Positions 16,980 to 26,127 of a stretch of 64,000 nucleotides of DNA are shown in pieces. The translations under genes were made by a program, and so were the position numbers. Source of the stretch: CAZYVU01 sp964651435. GTDB lineage: Bacteria > Desulfobacterota > Syntrophorhabdia > Syntrophorhabdales > CAYQXL01. Where the stretch lies: positions 1 through 64,000 of the forward strand of contig CAZYVU010000014.1 in the NCBI GenBank assembly GCA_964651435.1. Reading direction: 5' to 3'. A model generated the notes under the pieces. It searched no databases, was not told the origin of the DNA, and saw nothing but the letters and a program-made list of their open reading frames with translations. Within the stretch, counting starts at the first letter, position 1. Every line of letters starts with the position of its first letter.

Positions 16980-17930
16980 TCAAAACCGGTAGCCGACGGC
17001 CAAGTACCCCATGGTCTGGTAGTTGTCGAAAAAGGTGATGTTTGAATTCGTTTGGTTGCTGTTCAGGCCGGCGCTGAGGACAAAATTCTTGAAGCCGAAG
17101 GGGTCGGGATAGATGGCGAGCAGGCCGGCACCGACATAATTCTCATCCCTCGTCTCCAGATAGATCGGGTTCATACTGTCAAATTTGACCTTCCTGCCGT
17201 AGACACGCGCCGACAGCCTCAGAATGTCAAACCTGTATTCGGCCCCTACGGCGCCGCCGTAGCTGTTGTAACTGTTCGCCTTGCCGTCGTAATCGCCCTT
17301 CTCATAGACCGCCTCAGGGATGAGGACAAAGCGGTCTCCCACCTTGAAGCGGTACCCGGCGGCCAAGGTGTGGGTGTAACCATCCTGCTGCAGGGACGGC
17401 ACGAGGGCACCGATCACATCCTTGTCCACATCCGTCAGTCCGAAACGATACGAGAGATAGAGATCGGAGCCAAGGATGTTTCCGTAGGTGATCTTGCCGC
17501 CGAAGTTCATCGTAGTCGTTGATGTCCTGTAAAGCGCATAGGGATTCTGCCAGTTCTTGGCGATCAACGAATAGAAACCGTAGGCGTCGAGATAGCCCTT
17601 GGAGAAGTCGTAACGGGCGCCTGCGCTCAGGCTTCCGGGCTCAAGAGACGTGTTGAGGTAAAATGAGAAGCGTTCCTTTTCCTTGGCCAAAGGCGCCGGA
17701 TTATACCTTACATCAACAAAAGGGTAACCGACAAAGAGCGTCTTTGCCTTCGGCTTCGAGTAGATGCTGTCGATCTTCCTATCCCCGTTGCCCCAGAGGT
17801 TGTCGGCCCTGTTGACAAACATGAGCCACACGCCGACGGTGACGTCGTACTGCTCCCCCGCCCCTGCCGTCATCGCCGCGCCGAAAAGGACGGCCACAGC
17901 CACAATAAGTCCGACAATCTTTCTCCTCAT
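16980..17930 (-). CDS. Outer-membrane beta-barrel protein, unknown function
   Basis: A 316-residue exported protein. It has a signal peptide (RRKIVGLIVAVAVLFGAAMTAGAG) and many alternating hydrophobic/aromatic strands, and it ends in the motif YLAVGYRF with a terminal phenylalanine, the recognition signal for the BAM complex. Strand pairs such as SAGARYDFSKGYLDAYGFY and LSYRFGLTDVDKD suggest 12-14 strands. It resembles DUF2860-type barrels loosely, but I am not sure of a family. It is transcribed ahead of the MutY-like gene on the same strand and diverges from the DUF2071 gene. Substrate or role unknown. Confidence 0.72.
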   Translation of the reverse strand: MRRKIVGLIVAVAVLFGAAMTAGAGEQYDVTVGVWLMFVNRADNLWGNGDRKIDSIYSKPKAKTLFVGYPFVDVRYNPAPLAKEKERFSFYLNTSLEPGSLSAGARYDFSKGYLDAYGFYSLIAKNWQNPYALYRTSTTTMNFGGKITYGNILGSDLYLSYRFGLTDVDKDVIGALVPSLQQDGYTHTLAAGYRFKVGDRFVLIPEAVYEKGDYDGKANSYNSYGGAVGAEYRFDILRLSARVYGRKVKFDSMNPIYLETRDENYVGAGLLAIYPDPFGFKNFVLSAGLNSNQTNSNITFFDNYQTMGYLAVGYRF

Positions 17931-17979
17931 AGCTCAGGACCCCTTTGATAGTTAATCATTCCATATACTCCCACATTGC

Positions 17980-18792
17980 ATGGCCAAAATAAAGCCCCGC
18001 CTGTCGGCCCGCCTTGTTTTTGCCTATTTGCTGTTGTATCGTATGGTCATGCCCGTCCTAAAGTCCCTCTTGTCTGTTGAGATGCTTCTGAACGATATGC
18101 TGTACGTGTCGTACCTCATACCCCCTGAACGCCTGGCCCCTCATCTGCCCCCAGGGTTGAAGCCGGCGGAAATTGAGGGGCGAACCTTCGTCACCCTTGT
18201 CGTCTTCCGCGGACGGACAAGCGGCGCGGCAACAATCCCCGTGCCGCGAATCCCCTTTGACCAGGTGAACATCCGGTGCTACGTCATGGACCCGATCACA
18301 GGGAGACCGGCAGTCTATTTTCTTCACTGCGGTATCAGCGGCGCCCTCATCACCTCTCTCTACAGGATATCATCCCAGATGCCCGTTGAGCATGCGCCGT
18401 TTCGCATAGAACCGGGCCGGGGCAAAGGCGGCGCCTACGAGCAGTATCGGGTCATGGGCAACTGGCGAGGCTACTTTACCATACAGGCAACAGAGACAGC
18501 GCCCGTACTCACCGAACTTCCTCCCTTCCCGGACAAGCAGGCGGCCATCGACTACCTGATCGACCCGCTTCTGGGTTTCTATCGCACGGGACGGAGCGTC
18601 CTGCGGCTGGAGGTCTACCATAGGCCCCTTATGCCGCGGACCATGAAGGCCCTTCACGTCCAGTTTCCTTATCTCACGGAACTTGGCCTCGCGACGGTAC
18701 AGGAAATCCCCTACCCCCACAGCCTCCTTCTCATCGAGCGCACGCCCTTTCGGATATTCCTGCCACCGAAGCGGTTTTCCCGCGACGCCTGA
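17980..18792 (+). CDS. DUF2071/YqjF-like protein (acetoacetate decarboxylase-like fold)
   Basis: A 270-residue protein with the family pattern PPERLAPHLPPGLKPAEIEGRTFVTLVVF, followed by VNIRCYVMDPITGRPAVYFL and the late TGRSVLRLEVYHRPL. The family shares the acetoacetate decarboxylase-like fold but lacks an established activity. The first ~30 residues are hydrophobic and basic (VFAYLLLYRMVMPVLKSLL) and may be a membrane anchor or an over-long start. ATG at 17980 is the first in frame; ATG at 18043 or 18049 are alternatives. No clear operon partners. Confidence 0.78.
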   Translation: MAKIKPRLSARLVFAYLLLYRMVMPVLKSLLSVEMLLNDMLYVSYLIPPERLAPHLPPGLKPAEIEGRTFVTLVVFRGRTSGAATIPVPRIPFDQVNIRCYVMDPITGRPAVYFLHCGISGALITSLYRISSQMPVEHAPFRIEPGRGKGGAYEQYRVMGNWRGYFTIQATETAPVLTELPPFPDKQAAIDYLIDPLLGFYRTGRSVLRLEVYHRPLMPRTMKALHVQFPYLTELGLATVQEIPYPHSLLLIERTPFRIFLPPKRFSRDA

Positions 18793-18834
18793 TAGGCGAC
18801 CCGGCGACCCCTTTCTCGGGGCAGCGTCCTTCCC

Positions 18835-19212
18835 CTACTCGTATCCCAATTCGGCGAGCCTCTCCTCCGTCATGCCGAGGTAGTGGGCCACCTCGTGGAC
18901 AACCGTCACCTCAATCTCCTCCTCAAGCTCCTCCAGCGTCTCACACATCTCTTCGAGAGGCTCCTGAAAAAGGATGATCGTGTCCGGATAAAGGGGTGGC
19001 TCCATAAAAGACCTTTCCAGGAGAGACACGCCCTGAAAGAGTCCCAGAAGGGGCTCATCGGGCGGCAGCCCCATCTCTCTCAGGAGCGCCCGGGAAGGCC
19101 GTTTCTCAACAGTGATGATGATGTTGTTGAGATGGTCCCTGATCTCCCGGGGAATGCGCTTGATGGCCCTCGCAACACTCCTGTCGAATTCCTTTTCCGT
19201 TACCCGCATCAT
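18835..19212 (-). CDS. Minimal MMP-like zinc metallopeptidase (zincin, PF06262 type)
   Basis: A 125-residue protein ending in VTVVHEVAHYLGMTEERLAELGYE, an extended zinc site HExxHxxGMxExxL near the C-terminus as in the small zincin_1 family. The upstream part contains the family segment PDTIILFQEPLEE. These single-domain proteins are found across bacteria; natural substrates are not known. I chose the start at 19212 (MMRVTEKEF) because 19 further residues up to 19269 would abut the hairpin at 19270-19296 and look non-conserved. Converges with the DUF2071 gene. Confidence 0.83.
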   Translation of the reverse strand: MMRVTEKEFDRSVARAIKRIPREIRDHLNNIIITVEKRPSRALLREMGLPPDEPLLGLFQGVSLLERSFMEPPLYPDTIILFQEPLEEMCETLEELEEEIEVTVVHEVAHYLGMTEERLAELGYE

Positions 19213-19269
19213 CCCCGGCGATTGTACCAAGGCCGGTGCCGGCCCGTCAAACATTCCCGTCCGGGGCAA

Positions 19270-19296
19270 GGGGCCTGTCCGTAAGCGACAGGCCCC
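19270..19296 (-). terminator. Hairpin, probable terminator after the ABC/DUF2318 operon
   Basis: A perfect 10-bp stem (GGGGCCTGTC / GACAGGCCCC) with a 7-base loop lies 20 bases beyond the stop of the ABC ATPase gene on the minus strand. There is no long T-tract after it, so termination may be partial. Confidence 0.6.
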
Positions 19297-19316
19297 GCCG
19301 GCCGGGTCAGGGTACG

Positions 19317-19991
19317 CTATCCTCCCCGGACCAGCTCGCCGTCGGCGAGACGGAGCACCCTTCCGGCGTAATGGGCATAGTCGGCGCTGTGGGTAACCAT
19401 GACGACGGTAGCCCCCTCGCCGTTGAGACCGGACAGGAGCTTCATGACCTCAACGCCGTTCTTTGAATCGAGGTTGCCCGTCGGTTCGTCGGCCAGGATA
19501 ATGGCGGGCCGGTTCACGATGGCCCTGGCAATGGCCACCCGCTCCTGCTCTCCGCCCGATATCTGGTTCGGAAGCCTGTCGGCCTTCGTTAGGAGCCCAA
19601 CCCTGGATAAGGCGTTTTCGGCCATGGCCCGTTTCCTTTTTCTCGACGTCCTGAGTGTAGCCAGTGGAAGCATGGTATTTTCGGCCAGCGTCAGGTAGGG
19701 GATGAGGTGAAAGCTTTGAAACACGAAGCCCATGGACGTACGCCTCAGGTCTGCCTGCTCGTCGATGCCCAGGGCATAGACGTCCGTGTCACCCACGAGA
19801 AGGCGGCCCCGCGTCGGCTTGTTGAGAGCCCCGACGATGGACAGGACCGTCGACTTTCCTGAGCCCGATTCGCCCATGATGGCCACAAATTCACCGCCGG
19901 CGATGGTGAAGGAAATATTGTTCACGGCGGTAACGGCCGTTTCGCCCTTGCCGTACTCCTTGGAGAGGTTTTCAGCAATGATAGTTCTCAT
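19317..19991 (-). CDS. ABC transporter ATP-binding protein (MacB/LolD type)
   Basis: A 224-residue ATPase of the MacB/LolD/FtsE group. Walker A reads GESGSGKST, the signature is ISGGEQERVAIARA, Walker B is IILADEPTGNLD and the switch histidine is in MVTHSADYA. It pairs with the FtsX-type permease 9 bases upstream. In mechanotransmission ABC systems of this class the ATPase drives periplasmic work rather than classical import. The order DUF2318-permease-ATPase resembles cj1660-cj1663 of the Campylobacter P19 iron system, so a link to iron handling is inferred. Confidence 0.93.
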   Translation of the reverse strand: MRTIIAENLSKEYGKGETAVTAVNNISFTIAGGEFVAIMGESGSGKSTVLSIVGALNKPTRGRLLVGDTDVYALGIDEQADLRRTSMGFVFQSFHLIPYLTLAENTMLPLATLRTSRKRKRAMAENALSRVGLLTKADRLPNQISGGEQERVAIARAIVNRPAIILADEPTGNLDSKNGVEVMKLLSGLNGEGATVVMVTHSADYAHYAGRVLRLADGELVRGG

Positions 19992-20000
19992 CGTTTCCTC

Positions 20001-21158
20001 CTACAGCGCCCTTAGGGCTTCGTTGGGGTCAAGACGGGAAGCGAGCATGGCCGGATAGGCGCTCGACAGGAGGCCGAGAACCAGCGAAAGGGCCAGGGCA
20101 ACCCCCGCCAGGACAGGGTCGAACGGCACCATCACCTGTTCGCTCGTTGTCATGAAGGGTGCAAGGCCTTTTGTGGCGAGAAAGCCAAAGGCGTAGCCCA
20201 GAAAGCCGGCAAGGAAGGATACGATGAAGGCCTCGATGAGGACGATCCTGATAACGTCTTTACGCCGAAAGCCCATGGCCCTGAATATGCCGATCTCGAC
20301 GGTTCGCTCCCGAATGCTGCCCGTCATCGTCACGAGGACCATAAGGCCGCCGACAAAAAGGACGAGGGCAGATATACCGTATGAGAACTTTTCAAATTGA
20401 CCCAACGTTTCCATGCGGCCCCTGACAACCTGCTGAATGGCCATGACGTCGGCGCCGGGAAGGACCCCTGAGATCTGCTCGACCATCTCAGGTATGGGGC
20501 AGCCCGTGCAGAGGGCCGCCACCTCCGCCATGGATACGAGGCCCGCCTTCTTCAGGATTGTTTGGGCCAGCGCGAGCGGGACGAAGATGAGTCCGTCGTC
20601 CTGTGACCCCGTCTTCTCCAGCACGGCCGTAACCGGTACGGTCCGGCCGTTGACGACGGCCTCTCCGCCCGTTTGAAGGCCCATGACGCGGGCCGCCTCA
20701 CTACCTGCCACAAGGCCGTCGCCTGTCGGCAGCGCGCCCCGGAAGGACCACCAGGGGCGGAGGACGTTCATTGCCTGGAAATCGACGCCGGCAAGCAAGA
20801 CCTTGTTGCTTCCGACGGTCACGGCGCCGAGGAGCATGGGGCCGACGGCCGCCACGTTGCCCGCGTTCTTTATATCCCTGATCTTATCGAGCTGCCCTTC
20901 CCTGATTTCCTTCATGTCAAAAGAAACACCGCCCAGCGAGAGCCCTCCGTAGGAAAGGGACAGGTTCTCTGTTTTCGGGGTGATAAGGATGTTGGCACCG
21001 TACATCTCCAGCTTGTGGTTGATGTCGTGCTTCAAGGTTCTAACCAAACTCACGAGGGCAACGGCCGTTGCCACACCGACGACAAGCCCCGTAAGCACGA
21101 AAAGGGTCTTTGCCTTCCGCCGCCTTAGGTTCCCGATGGCAATGTCTCGGAGCCTCAT
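20001..21158 (-). CDS. FtsX-like ABC transporter permease (MacB type)
   Basis: A 385-residue permease: one N-terminal membrane helix (KTLFVLTGLVVGVATAVALVSL), a ~210-residue periplasmic domain, then three helices in the FtsX domain (YGISALVLFVGGLMVLVTM; RKDVIRIVLIEAFIVSFLAGFLGY; VALALSLVLGLLSSAYPA). It ends in the MacB-like DPNEALRAL. The periplasmic domain carries ALCTGCPIP, a CxxC pair that could be redox-active or bind metal. Its start overlaps the stop of the DUF2318 gene, showing translational coupling. Confidence 0.92.
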   Translation of the reverse strand: MRLRDIAIGNLRRRKAKTLFVLTGLVVGVATAVALVSLVRTLKHDINHKLEMYGANILITPKTENLSLSYGGLSLGGVSFDMKEIREGQLDKIRDIKNAGNVAAVGPMLLGAVTVGSNKVLLAGVDFQAMNVLRPWWSFRGALPTGDGLVAGSEAARVMGLQTGGEAVVNGRTVPVTAVLEKTGSQDDGLIFVPLALAQTILKKAGLVSMAEVAALCTGCPIPEMVEQISGVLPGADVMAIQQVVRGRMETLGQFEKFSYGISALVLFVGGLMVLVTMTGSIRERTVEIGIFRAMGFRRKDVIRIVLIEAFIVSFLAGFLGYAFGFLATKGLAPFMTTSEQVMVPFDPVLAGVALALSLVLGLLSSAYPAMLASRLDPNEALRAL

Positions 21159-21613
21159 CGTTTCACCCCCCTAAAGTCAAAATACTTCCTTCCCTTAACG
21201 ATGTCATCCGCCTCAATAATCACCTTGTCCGCCTCCATCCGCCGCGTCAGCGCTGCGGGGTTGCATCCCCCCGTCACGTCGTTGATGCGCGTTGACGCAA
21301 ACTGGCGGCCGCAGTTCCGACAAACCATGAAATTGCCCTTCTGTTCATACCCCTTTCCGGCGGGCCAGCAGACATCGCAGGCGTCGAATGCCGCCCGGAC
21401 TACGCCGTCGGAACTCTTAAGAATGAAATATTTCACGGTCATACCGTCTGGTGTCCTGTATTCGAAAAACGCGGCCTTGCCGTCGGCGAACCGGCTCACC
21501 GGATAGGAGATCTCTTTAGCCTCCGCCCCGGGGAACATCGAGGTCGATACCCCCGGAAGCACAGCTCCAAACAGCACAACGATTATACATACTCTTAGTA
21601 AACGGTTTCCCAT
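21155..21613 (-). CDS. DUF2318 exported CxxC protein
   Basis: A 152-residue exported protein with an N-terminal hydrophobic segment (LLRVCIIVVLFGAVLPG) and the DUF2318 core: YFILKSSDGVVRAAFDACDVCWPAGKGY, then FMVCRNCGRQFASTRINDVTGGCNP. The two CxxC pairs and a later lone Cys resemble a metal- or cluster-binding site. In Campylobacter the homologue Cj1660 is encoded with the P19/FTR1 ferrous-iron uptake genes and FtsX permeases. Start at 21613, where GGGAGGT has proper spacing; an adjacent ATG at 21616 is possible. Its end overlaps the permease start. No FTR1 or P19 gene is in view. Confidence 0.88.
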   Translation of the reverse strand: MGNRLLRVCIIVVLFGAVLPGVSTSMFPGAEAKEISYPVSRFADGKAAFFEYRTPDGMTVKYFILKSSDGVVRAAFDACDVCWPAGKGYEQKGNFMVCRNCGRQFASTRINDVTGGCNPAALTRRMEADKVIIEADDIVKGRKYFDFRGVKR

Positions 21614-21711
21614 CATTACCTCCCGTAATGTCCTTACCGGCACAGGCCAACGGCCCGAACAACCCGGCGACAGCAGAGAAACATAGCGCAATCAGAGGAG
21701 TGTAACGATGA

Positions 21712-22128
21712 TTAGCAGAGGATGTTGAGGTTGAGGAGATAGCGTGGACCTGAAGGCCCCCGCGCGAGGGTCCAGGCGGGAGAATCGCCCTCGATGAGAC
21801 CCGGCACATGCGTGTCTCCAGATGAAACTGCCATCGCACCATCCGGGGACTGACGCTCCTGTCGAACCTCGGGAAGGGCACTGACGCCGCCTTCTTCCAA
21901 AGGCGGTCCTCCCTGCCTCACGTGACAACCGCATTGGCCGGCCCCTCCGCAACAGCAGCCACGCCCCTCCTCCGCACCCATCCCGCCGGACCGCGCATCC
22001 GCGCCCGGGCACGGGTCGTATTGTAGCAACAGGGTTGGACCGAGAGCGGGAAGGCCGGCCAGGATGGCCAGAACAACAACCGCCACCTTGACGAAAAAGG
22101 CAGACCTCTTTGTTGTGTGAATGATCAT
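21712..22128 (-). CDS. Possible small exported cysteine-rich protein
   Basis: A 138-residue frame with an N-terminal membrane/signal segment (FFVKVAVVVLAILAGLPALG), followed by a Gly/Cys cluster (GRGCCCGGAGQCGCHVRQGG) and a Ser/Gly/Pro-rich tail ending LNLNILC. It lies 98 bases ahead of the DUF2318 gene on the same strand, a fitting place for a periplasmic metal-binding partner. I recognise no family and the ribosome site is weak. A competing frame (21692-22012) covers the same bases, so the gene call is uncertain. Confidence 0.42.
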   Translation of the reverse strand: MIIHTTKRSAFFVKVAVVVLAILAGLPALGPTLLLQYDPCPGADARSGGMGAEEGRGCCCGGAGQCGCHVRQGGPPLEEGGVSALPEVRQERQSPDGAMAVSSGDTHVPGLIEGDSPAWTLARGPSGPRYLLNLNILC

Positions 22129-22200
22129 AACCGTGGCCTATCTAATAGTACCAAAACTGTCCTATGTCAAGCCGTCGGGCACAAAGCCCTGTCATTCCCG

Positions 22201-22743
22201 CTACTGATGGGTCTTTACGAGCCGCGTGGGGTCATAGCCCTGCGCCTTCAGACGCTCCAGAATGCCGTTGTATGTACTTTCGTCCATGCGCGGTGCCCTG
22301 CTCAGCACCCAGAGGTACTCTCGGCTTGGGTGGCCGACAACGGCGTAGTCATAGTCCGGGCCAAGATCGATAATCCAATAGTCGCCGTAAAAGGGCCAGA
22401 AAAAGGTGACTTTGAGCTTGGCGTTGGTCTCGGCATCAACCACCTTGGCCGTTCCCTTCGCAACCGTCAGCTCCCCGTCGAGGCCGCCACGCCGACACTC
22501 GTTGACAACGGAGACCGAGCCGTCTTCCCTCGCCGTGTAGGTTGCCTTGGTAGCCGCACAGCCCCGCTGGAAGCTGGTTGGGTACAGGGCAATCTCGTAC
22601 CAGGTCCCCATGTAGCGACTAAGATCCACCTTCTGCACCGTTTGCAGCGGCGGGCCCTGGTCCCTCGACCCCATAGCCCACCCGGTCAGGGGAGCAACAA
22701 CCAGTGTCACAGCTACTACAGCTAAAGACGCGAAACGCACCAT
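22201..22743 (-). CDS. blc: Bacterial lipocalin (Blc-like)
   Basis: A 180-residue exported lipocalin. A signal segment (FASLAVVAVTLVVAPLTGWA) precedes VQKVDLSRYMGTWYEIALYP, the lipocalin GxW motif. TFFWPFYGDYWIIDLGPDYDYAVVGHP and LWVLSRAPRMDE are the second and third conserved regions. No lipobox cysteine follows the signal, so unlike E. coli Blc it may be soluble in the periplasm. Lipocalins of this group bind fatty acids or lysophospholipids. GGAGG precedes the ATG at 22743; the longer frame to 22878 lacks support. It diverges from the AttEFGH-like operon, whose last protein also has a lipocalin-like fold. Confidence 0.9.
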   Translation of the reverse strand: MVRFASLAVVAVTLVVAPLTGWAMGSRDQGPPLQTVQKVDLSRYMGTWYEIALYPTSFQRGCAATKATYTAREDGSVSVVNECRRGGLDGELTVAKGTAKVVDAETNAKLKVTFFWPFYGDYWIIDLGPDYDYAVVGHPSREYLWVLSRAPRMDESTYNGILERLKAQGYDPTRLVKTHQ

Positions 22744-22899
22744 TTTAACCTCCTGCGCAAAGACCTTGACCATCATTATAGGCACCGCCATCTTCCCGCG
22801 CAAGCCCCTTCTCGTGCCGGGCAATTTGCAGATAGCGACGGGCCATGATAAAACTTGGGGTGTGCGAGTGTCGTTCATATCCCTTGGGCGGAGGTTAAT

Positions 22900-23589
22900 G
22901 TGGAGCCGATCATACGGGTTGTAGACCTCTGGAAGCAGTACGGGGGCGACGGCCAGAGCGGCATGGCGTTGAGGGGTACCAACCTGGCCGTCTTTCCCGG
23001 TCAGGTTGTCGTCCTCTTCGGCAAGAGCGGCTCCGGAAAGACAACACTTCTCAACCTTTTGACGGGGCTTGACAAGCCCACAAGGGGTTCCGTTGAAATC
23101 GAGGGGAAGAACCTGGAGGAGCTCGGAGAGGCAGGCAGAACGGAGCTGAGGCGGAACCGCGTCGGCTTCGTGTTTCAGTTCTTCAACCTATTGCCCACGC
23201 TGACGGCTTTCGAAAACGTCTCGTTGTCCCTTGAGCTTGCGGGGCGACCCGACAACGCCTCCGTTGCCGAGGCCCTTCGGGCGGTGGGCCTGGCCGACAA
23301 AGAACACCGGTATCCCCATGCCCTCTCGGGCGGCGAGCAGCAACGGGTGGCTATAGCGCGGGCCTTCGTAAAGAAGCCCTCCATTATTCTGGCTGACGAA
23401 CCGACGGGCAACCTCGATTCTGCAACTGGGAACAGGATCCTTGACCTCCTCGTCGAGAGGTGCAAAGAGGTCAACACCACTCTCATTATGGTGAGCCACG
23501 CCCTCACGACGTGCCGGTATGCCGACCGCGTGTTCAGAATGGTCGATGGCGCCCTCGTTGAGGAGACCTGCGAGAATCTTCGATCGTGA
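22900..23589 (+). CDS. AttE-like ABC transporter ATP-binding protein
   Basis: A 229-residue ATPase of the LolD/MacB group with Walker A FGKSGSGKTTLL, signature LSGGEQQRVAIARA, Walker B IILADEPTGNLD and switch VSHALTTC. I start at the GTG at 22900, with GGAGG six bases before it. Its stop overlaps the GTG start of the two-unit permease, and an AttH/CrtC-type protein gene follows. This set matches AttE-AttFG-AttH systems, which are believed to act on lipid or lipophilic substrates at the cell envelope, although no substrate has been firmly shown. Confidence 0.92.
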   Translation: MEPIIRVVDLWKQYGGDGQSGMALRGTNLAVFPGQVVVLFGKSGSGKTTLLNLLTGLDKPTRGSVEIEGKNLEELGEAGRTELRRNRVGFVFQFFNLLPTLTAFENVSLSLELAGRPDNASVAEALRAVGLADKEHRYPHALSGGEQQRVAIARAFVKKPSIILADEPTGNLDSATGNRILDLLVERCKEVNTTLIMVSHALTTCRYADRVFRMVDGALVEETCENLRS

Positions 23590-26075
23590 AAAGCGTCATC
23601 AAAGCCTTTTTGCGCTACCTGTTGCGCCGCCGGAGCCTCACACTCCTGCAGCTTCTCGGGATCGCATTGGGCGTGGCTGCCGTCATCGGCATGACCCTGT
23701 CGGCGCGCTCGGCACTCTCCAGCTTCAGCCAGGCCGTAGAGTTCCTGCGAGGCCAGGCGACGCATCTTCTCGAACGGCCGGCGGGCCCCATTGAAGAATC
23801 GGTCATTACGGATCTCATCGACGACGGCACGGTAGAACACTTTGCCCCCGTTATCGACAGGAAGGTACGCCTTCCCAACGGACAGCTTGTCCGCCTGCTG
23901 GGCGTAGATCCCTTTCTCGACCGAGAGATACGGCCCGAGCTCTCCCGGTTACGCGTTTCCACCGACCAGCAGGCAGCCACAGGCCTCTTTCTTTCCCTGC
24001 TCTTAGACAATGATGCAGTGCTCGTTGACAACAGCCTCTCGGAGCAACTGGGTCTGGCGGCAGGCGACAAGCTGACGACATCAAAAGGAACGTTTCGTAT
24101 CATAGCCACCCTTCCAAACCCGTCCGGCGAGCCCCTTATAGTAATGGACATATCACACGCGCAGGCACTCTTCGATCTCCGGGGCAACGTCGACAGAATT
24201 GACCTGATCGTCGCAAACGACCAGGCTTTCCGGGCCCGATGGGACAAGGGCTTTCGGGTGGAGTCGAACCGCCAGCGTCGGGAGACCCTGACGGCACTCC
24301 TTCAGGCCTTCAAGCTCAATCTCCAGGCCCTCTCCCTGCTCGCCCTCTTTGTCGGCGTTTTCCTTGTTTACAACACGTCCATGTTTACCGTCGTAAGCCG
24401 CCGAAAGGACGCAGGGATTCTTCGCAGCCTCGGGGCGCGGCGGAGCGAAATTCTTGCAGCCTTCCTCGCGGAAATCCTCATTTTGGGGACCATCGGAGGC
24501 GCCCTGGGCGGCCTCTTCGGCTACGGACTGAGCCTCCTTCTGACCGGCCTCGTGGGGGACACCATTAGCACTCTATACTTTTTCTTAAAGCCGGCACCCC
24601 TGCCGTGGTCATGGGTTAACGTTGCTCTGGGCATCGCACTCGGGTGCGGCGCCGGCGTTCTCGGGAGCATGGAGTCACTGGTCGAACTCCTTCGCGCCGA
24701 GCCCGTCAAGGCCTTAAGGGGCCGGACCGTGCCGGCTCAAGGAACCTCGCGGACCAAGCAGTGCGGCGTCGCCGGATTTGCCGTCATGCTCCTTGGCCTG
24801 GCGCTTCTGGTCCTCCCGGAGACACACGTCTACGTCGGCTTCGCCGGGGCATTCATTTTTCTGCTCGGGGCAAGCCTAACAGCAGGCCTTGTGATTCTGT
24901 GCGGCACCCCCCTGCTCAAAAGGCTCTTCGGTAGTCTTGCCGGCGTTGCGGGGCGTGTCGCCGCCGTCAGCATCAAACAGAACATGGGTCGCACCGGCGT
25001 TGCCGTCGCGGCCTTCATGGTCGCACTTTCCATGTCCATTGGACTCGGCTCTATGATCGACAGCTTCCGCCATTCCCTTGTATGGTGGATGAGCAGCCAG
25101 CTTCGCGGCGACCTCTACATTTCAACGAAGGGCGATGTGGAGGTGCCCGAGGCATTTTACGAGGAATTGAAACGCCTGCCCGGGATCGGCGGCGTCGATC
25201 CCTATCGGAATGTTCAGATCACATTCCGCGACGCCCCTGTCTACCTTACCGCCATAAGCGCCGACGTTCTCCAGAAGTACGGCCGCTTTGGCTGGGTAAG
25301 CGGCGGCCCAGATACGTGGAACGACGTTAAAAAGGGTGCCGTCATGGTATCCGAAAGCTTCGCACGAAAATTCGCCATCCGAAAGGGTGCAACGATTGAA
25401 CTGGAAGGCGCGGCCGGTACCGTGCAACTCTCTGTTGCCGGTGTATTCTACGACTACACAACGGAGCACGGCCTCATCATGATGGACCGCCGGATCTACA
25501 TCAACATCTTCCAGGACCGGGCTATCAACAGCCTTGGGGTCTTTACCGATCCGGACAACCCCGCGCGGCAGCAAGGGCTCGACGAGGTGCGCCGGCGCTC
25601 GGAGGCCTTAAATCTCCCTGTTGTAACAAGGGACCAGCTTTACGGGAACGTCCTCGCCGTCTTTGACAACACCTTCGCCGTCACGAGGTCCATGCGTATC
25701 CTAGCCACAATTATTGCATTTTTTGGCATTACCGGGGCACTCATGACCCTCTACGTGGAGCGCCAGCGGGAGTTCGGCATACTGCGGGCACTCGGATTTT
25801 CAACGGCACAGATCGGCAAAATGACGGTTCTCGAGGGCCTCGGGATGGGCATCATGGCCTATTGCATGAGCATGGCAGTGGGAACGGCGCTGGCTCTCAT
25901 TCTCATAAAGGTGATCAACCTGAAGAGTTTCAACTGGACCATCTTCTACCATCCCACCATCGGCCCCTATGCCGTAGCCGCCCTGACAGCCCTTCTTGCC
26001 AGCGCGGCTGCATCCGCCTATCCGCTCTGGAAGGTCTACAGGAACTATCCCCAGATGCAAATACGGGAGGAGTGA
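23586..26075 (+). CDS. AttFG-like ABC permease with two FtsX domains
   Basis: An 829-residue permease containing two FtsX units, as if AttF and AttG were one protein. The first helix is LTLLQLLGIALGVAAVIGMTL. Helices around residues 250-400 form the first FtsX domain (FVGVFLVYNTSMFTVVSRRKD; GTIGGALGGLFGYGLSLLL). A central pair of helices and a second periplasmic domain follow, and the last FtsX domain starts near RSMRILATIIAFFGITGAL. The LolCE/MacB-like topology suggests moving lipophilic substrates out of the inner membrane. The stop codon at 26073-26075 is the first base group of a 55-base sequence repeated beyond the assembly gap. Confidence 0.93.
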   Translation: MKSVIKAFLRYLLRRRSLTLLQLLGIALGVAAVIGMTLSARSALSSFSQAVEFLRGQATHLLERPAGPIEESVITDLIDDGTVEHFAPVIDRKVRLPNGQLVRLLGVDPFLDREIRPELSRLRVSTDQQAATGLFLSLLLDNDAVLVDNSLSEQLGLAAGDKLTTSKGTFRIIATLPNPSGEPLIVMDISHAQALFDLRGNVDRIDLIVANDQAFRARWDKGFRVESNRQRRETLTALLQAFKLNLQALSLLALFVGVFLVYNTSMFTVVSRRKDAGILRSLGARRSEILAAFLAEILILGTIGGALGGLFGYGLSLLLTGLVGDTISTLYFFLKPAPLPWSWVNVALGIALGCGAGVLGSMESLVELLRAEPVKALRGRTVPAQGTSRTKQCGVAGFAVMLLGLALLVLPETHVYVGFAGAFIFLLGASLTAGLVILCGTPLLKRLFGSLAGVAGRVAAVSIKQNMGRTGVAVAAFMVALSMSIGLGSMIDSFRHSLVWWMSSQLRGDLYISTKGDVEVPEAFYEELKRLPGIGGVDPYRNVQITFRDAPVYLTAISADVLQKYGRFGWVSGGPDTWNDVKKGAVMVSESFARKFAIRKGATIELEGAAGTVQLSVAGVFYDYTTEHGLIMMDRRIYINIFQDRAINSLGVFTDPDNPARQQGLDEVRRRSEALNLPVVTRDQLYGNVLAVFDNTFAVTRSMRILATIIAFFGITGALMTLYVERQREFGILRALGFSTAQIGKMTVLEGLGMGIMAYCMSMAVGTALALILIKVINLKSFNWTIFYHPTIGPYAVAALTALLASAAASAYPLWKVYRNYPQMQIREE

Positions 26076-26127
26076 TTGCAAAACGGAGAAGCGGAGAGTG
26101 GGGGAGAGGGGAGAATAGTTCGGAGTT
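26073..26127. repeat. 55-base contig-end sequence, first copy
   Basis: These 55 bases, running up to the N block, are identical to 26228-26282 immediately after it. The exact match ending at both gap edges is what a k=55 de Bruijn assembler leaves at two ends of one unresolved junction, so the duplication is probably artificial. Confidence 0.9.
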
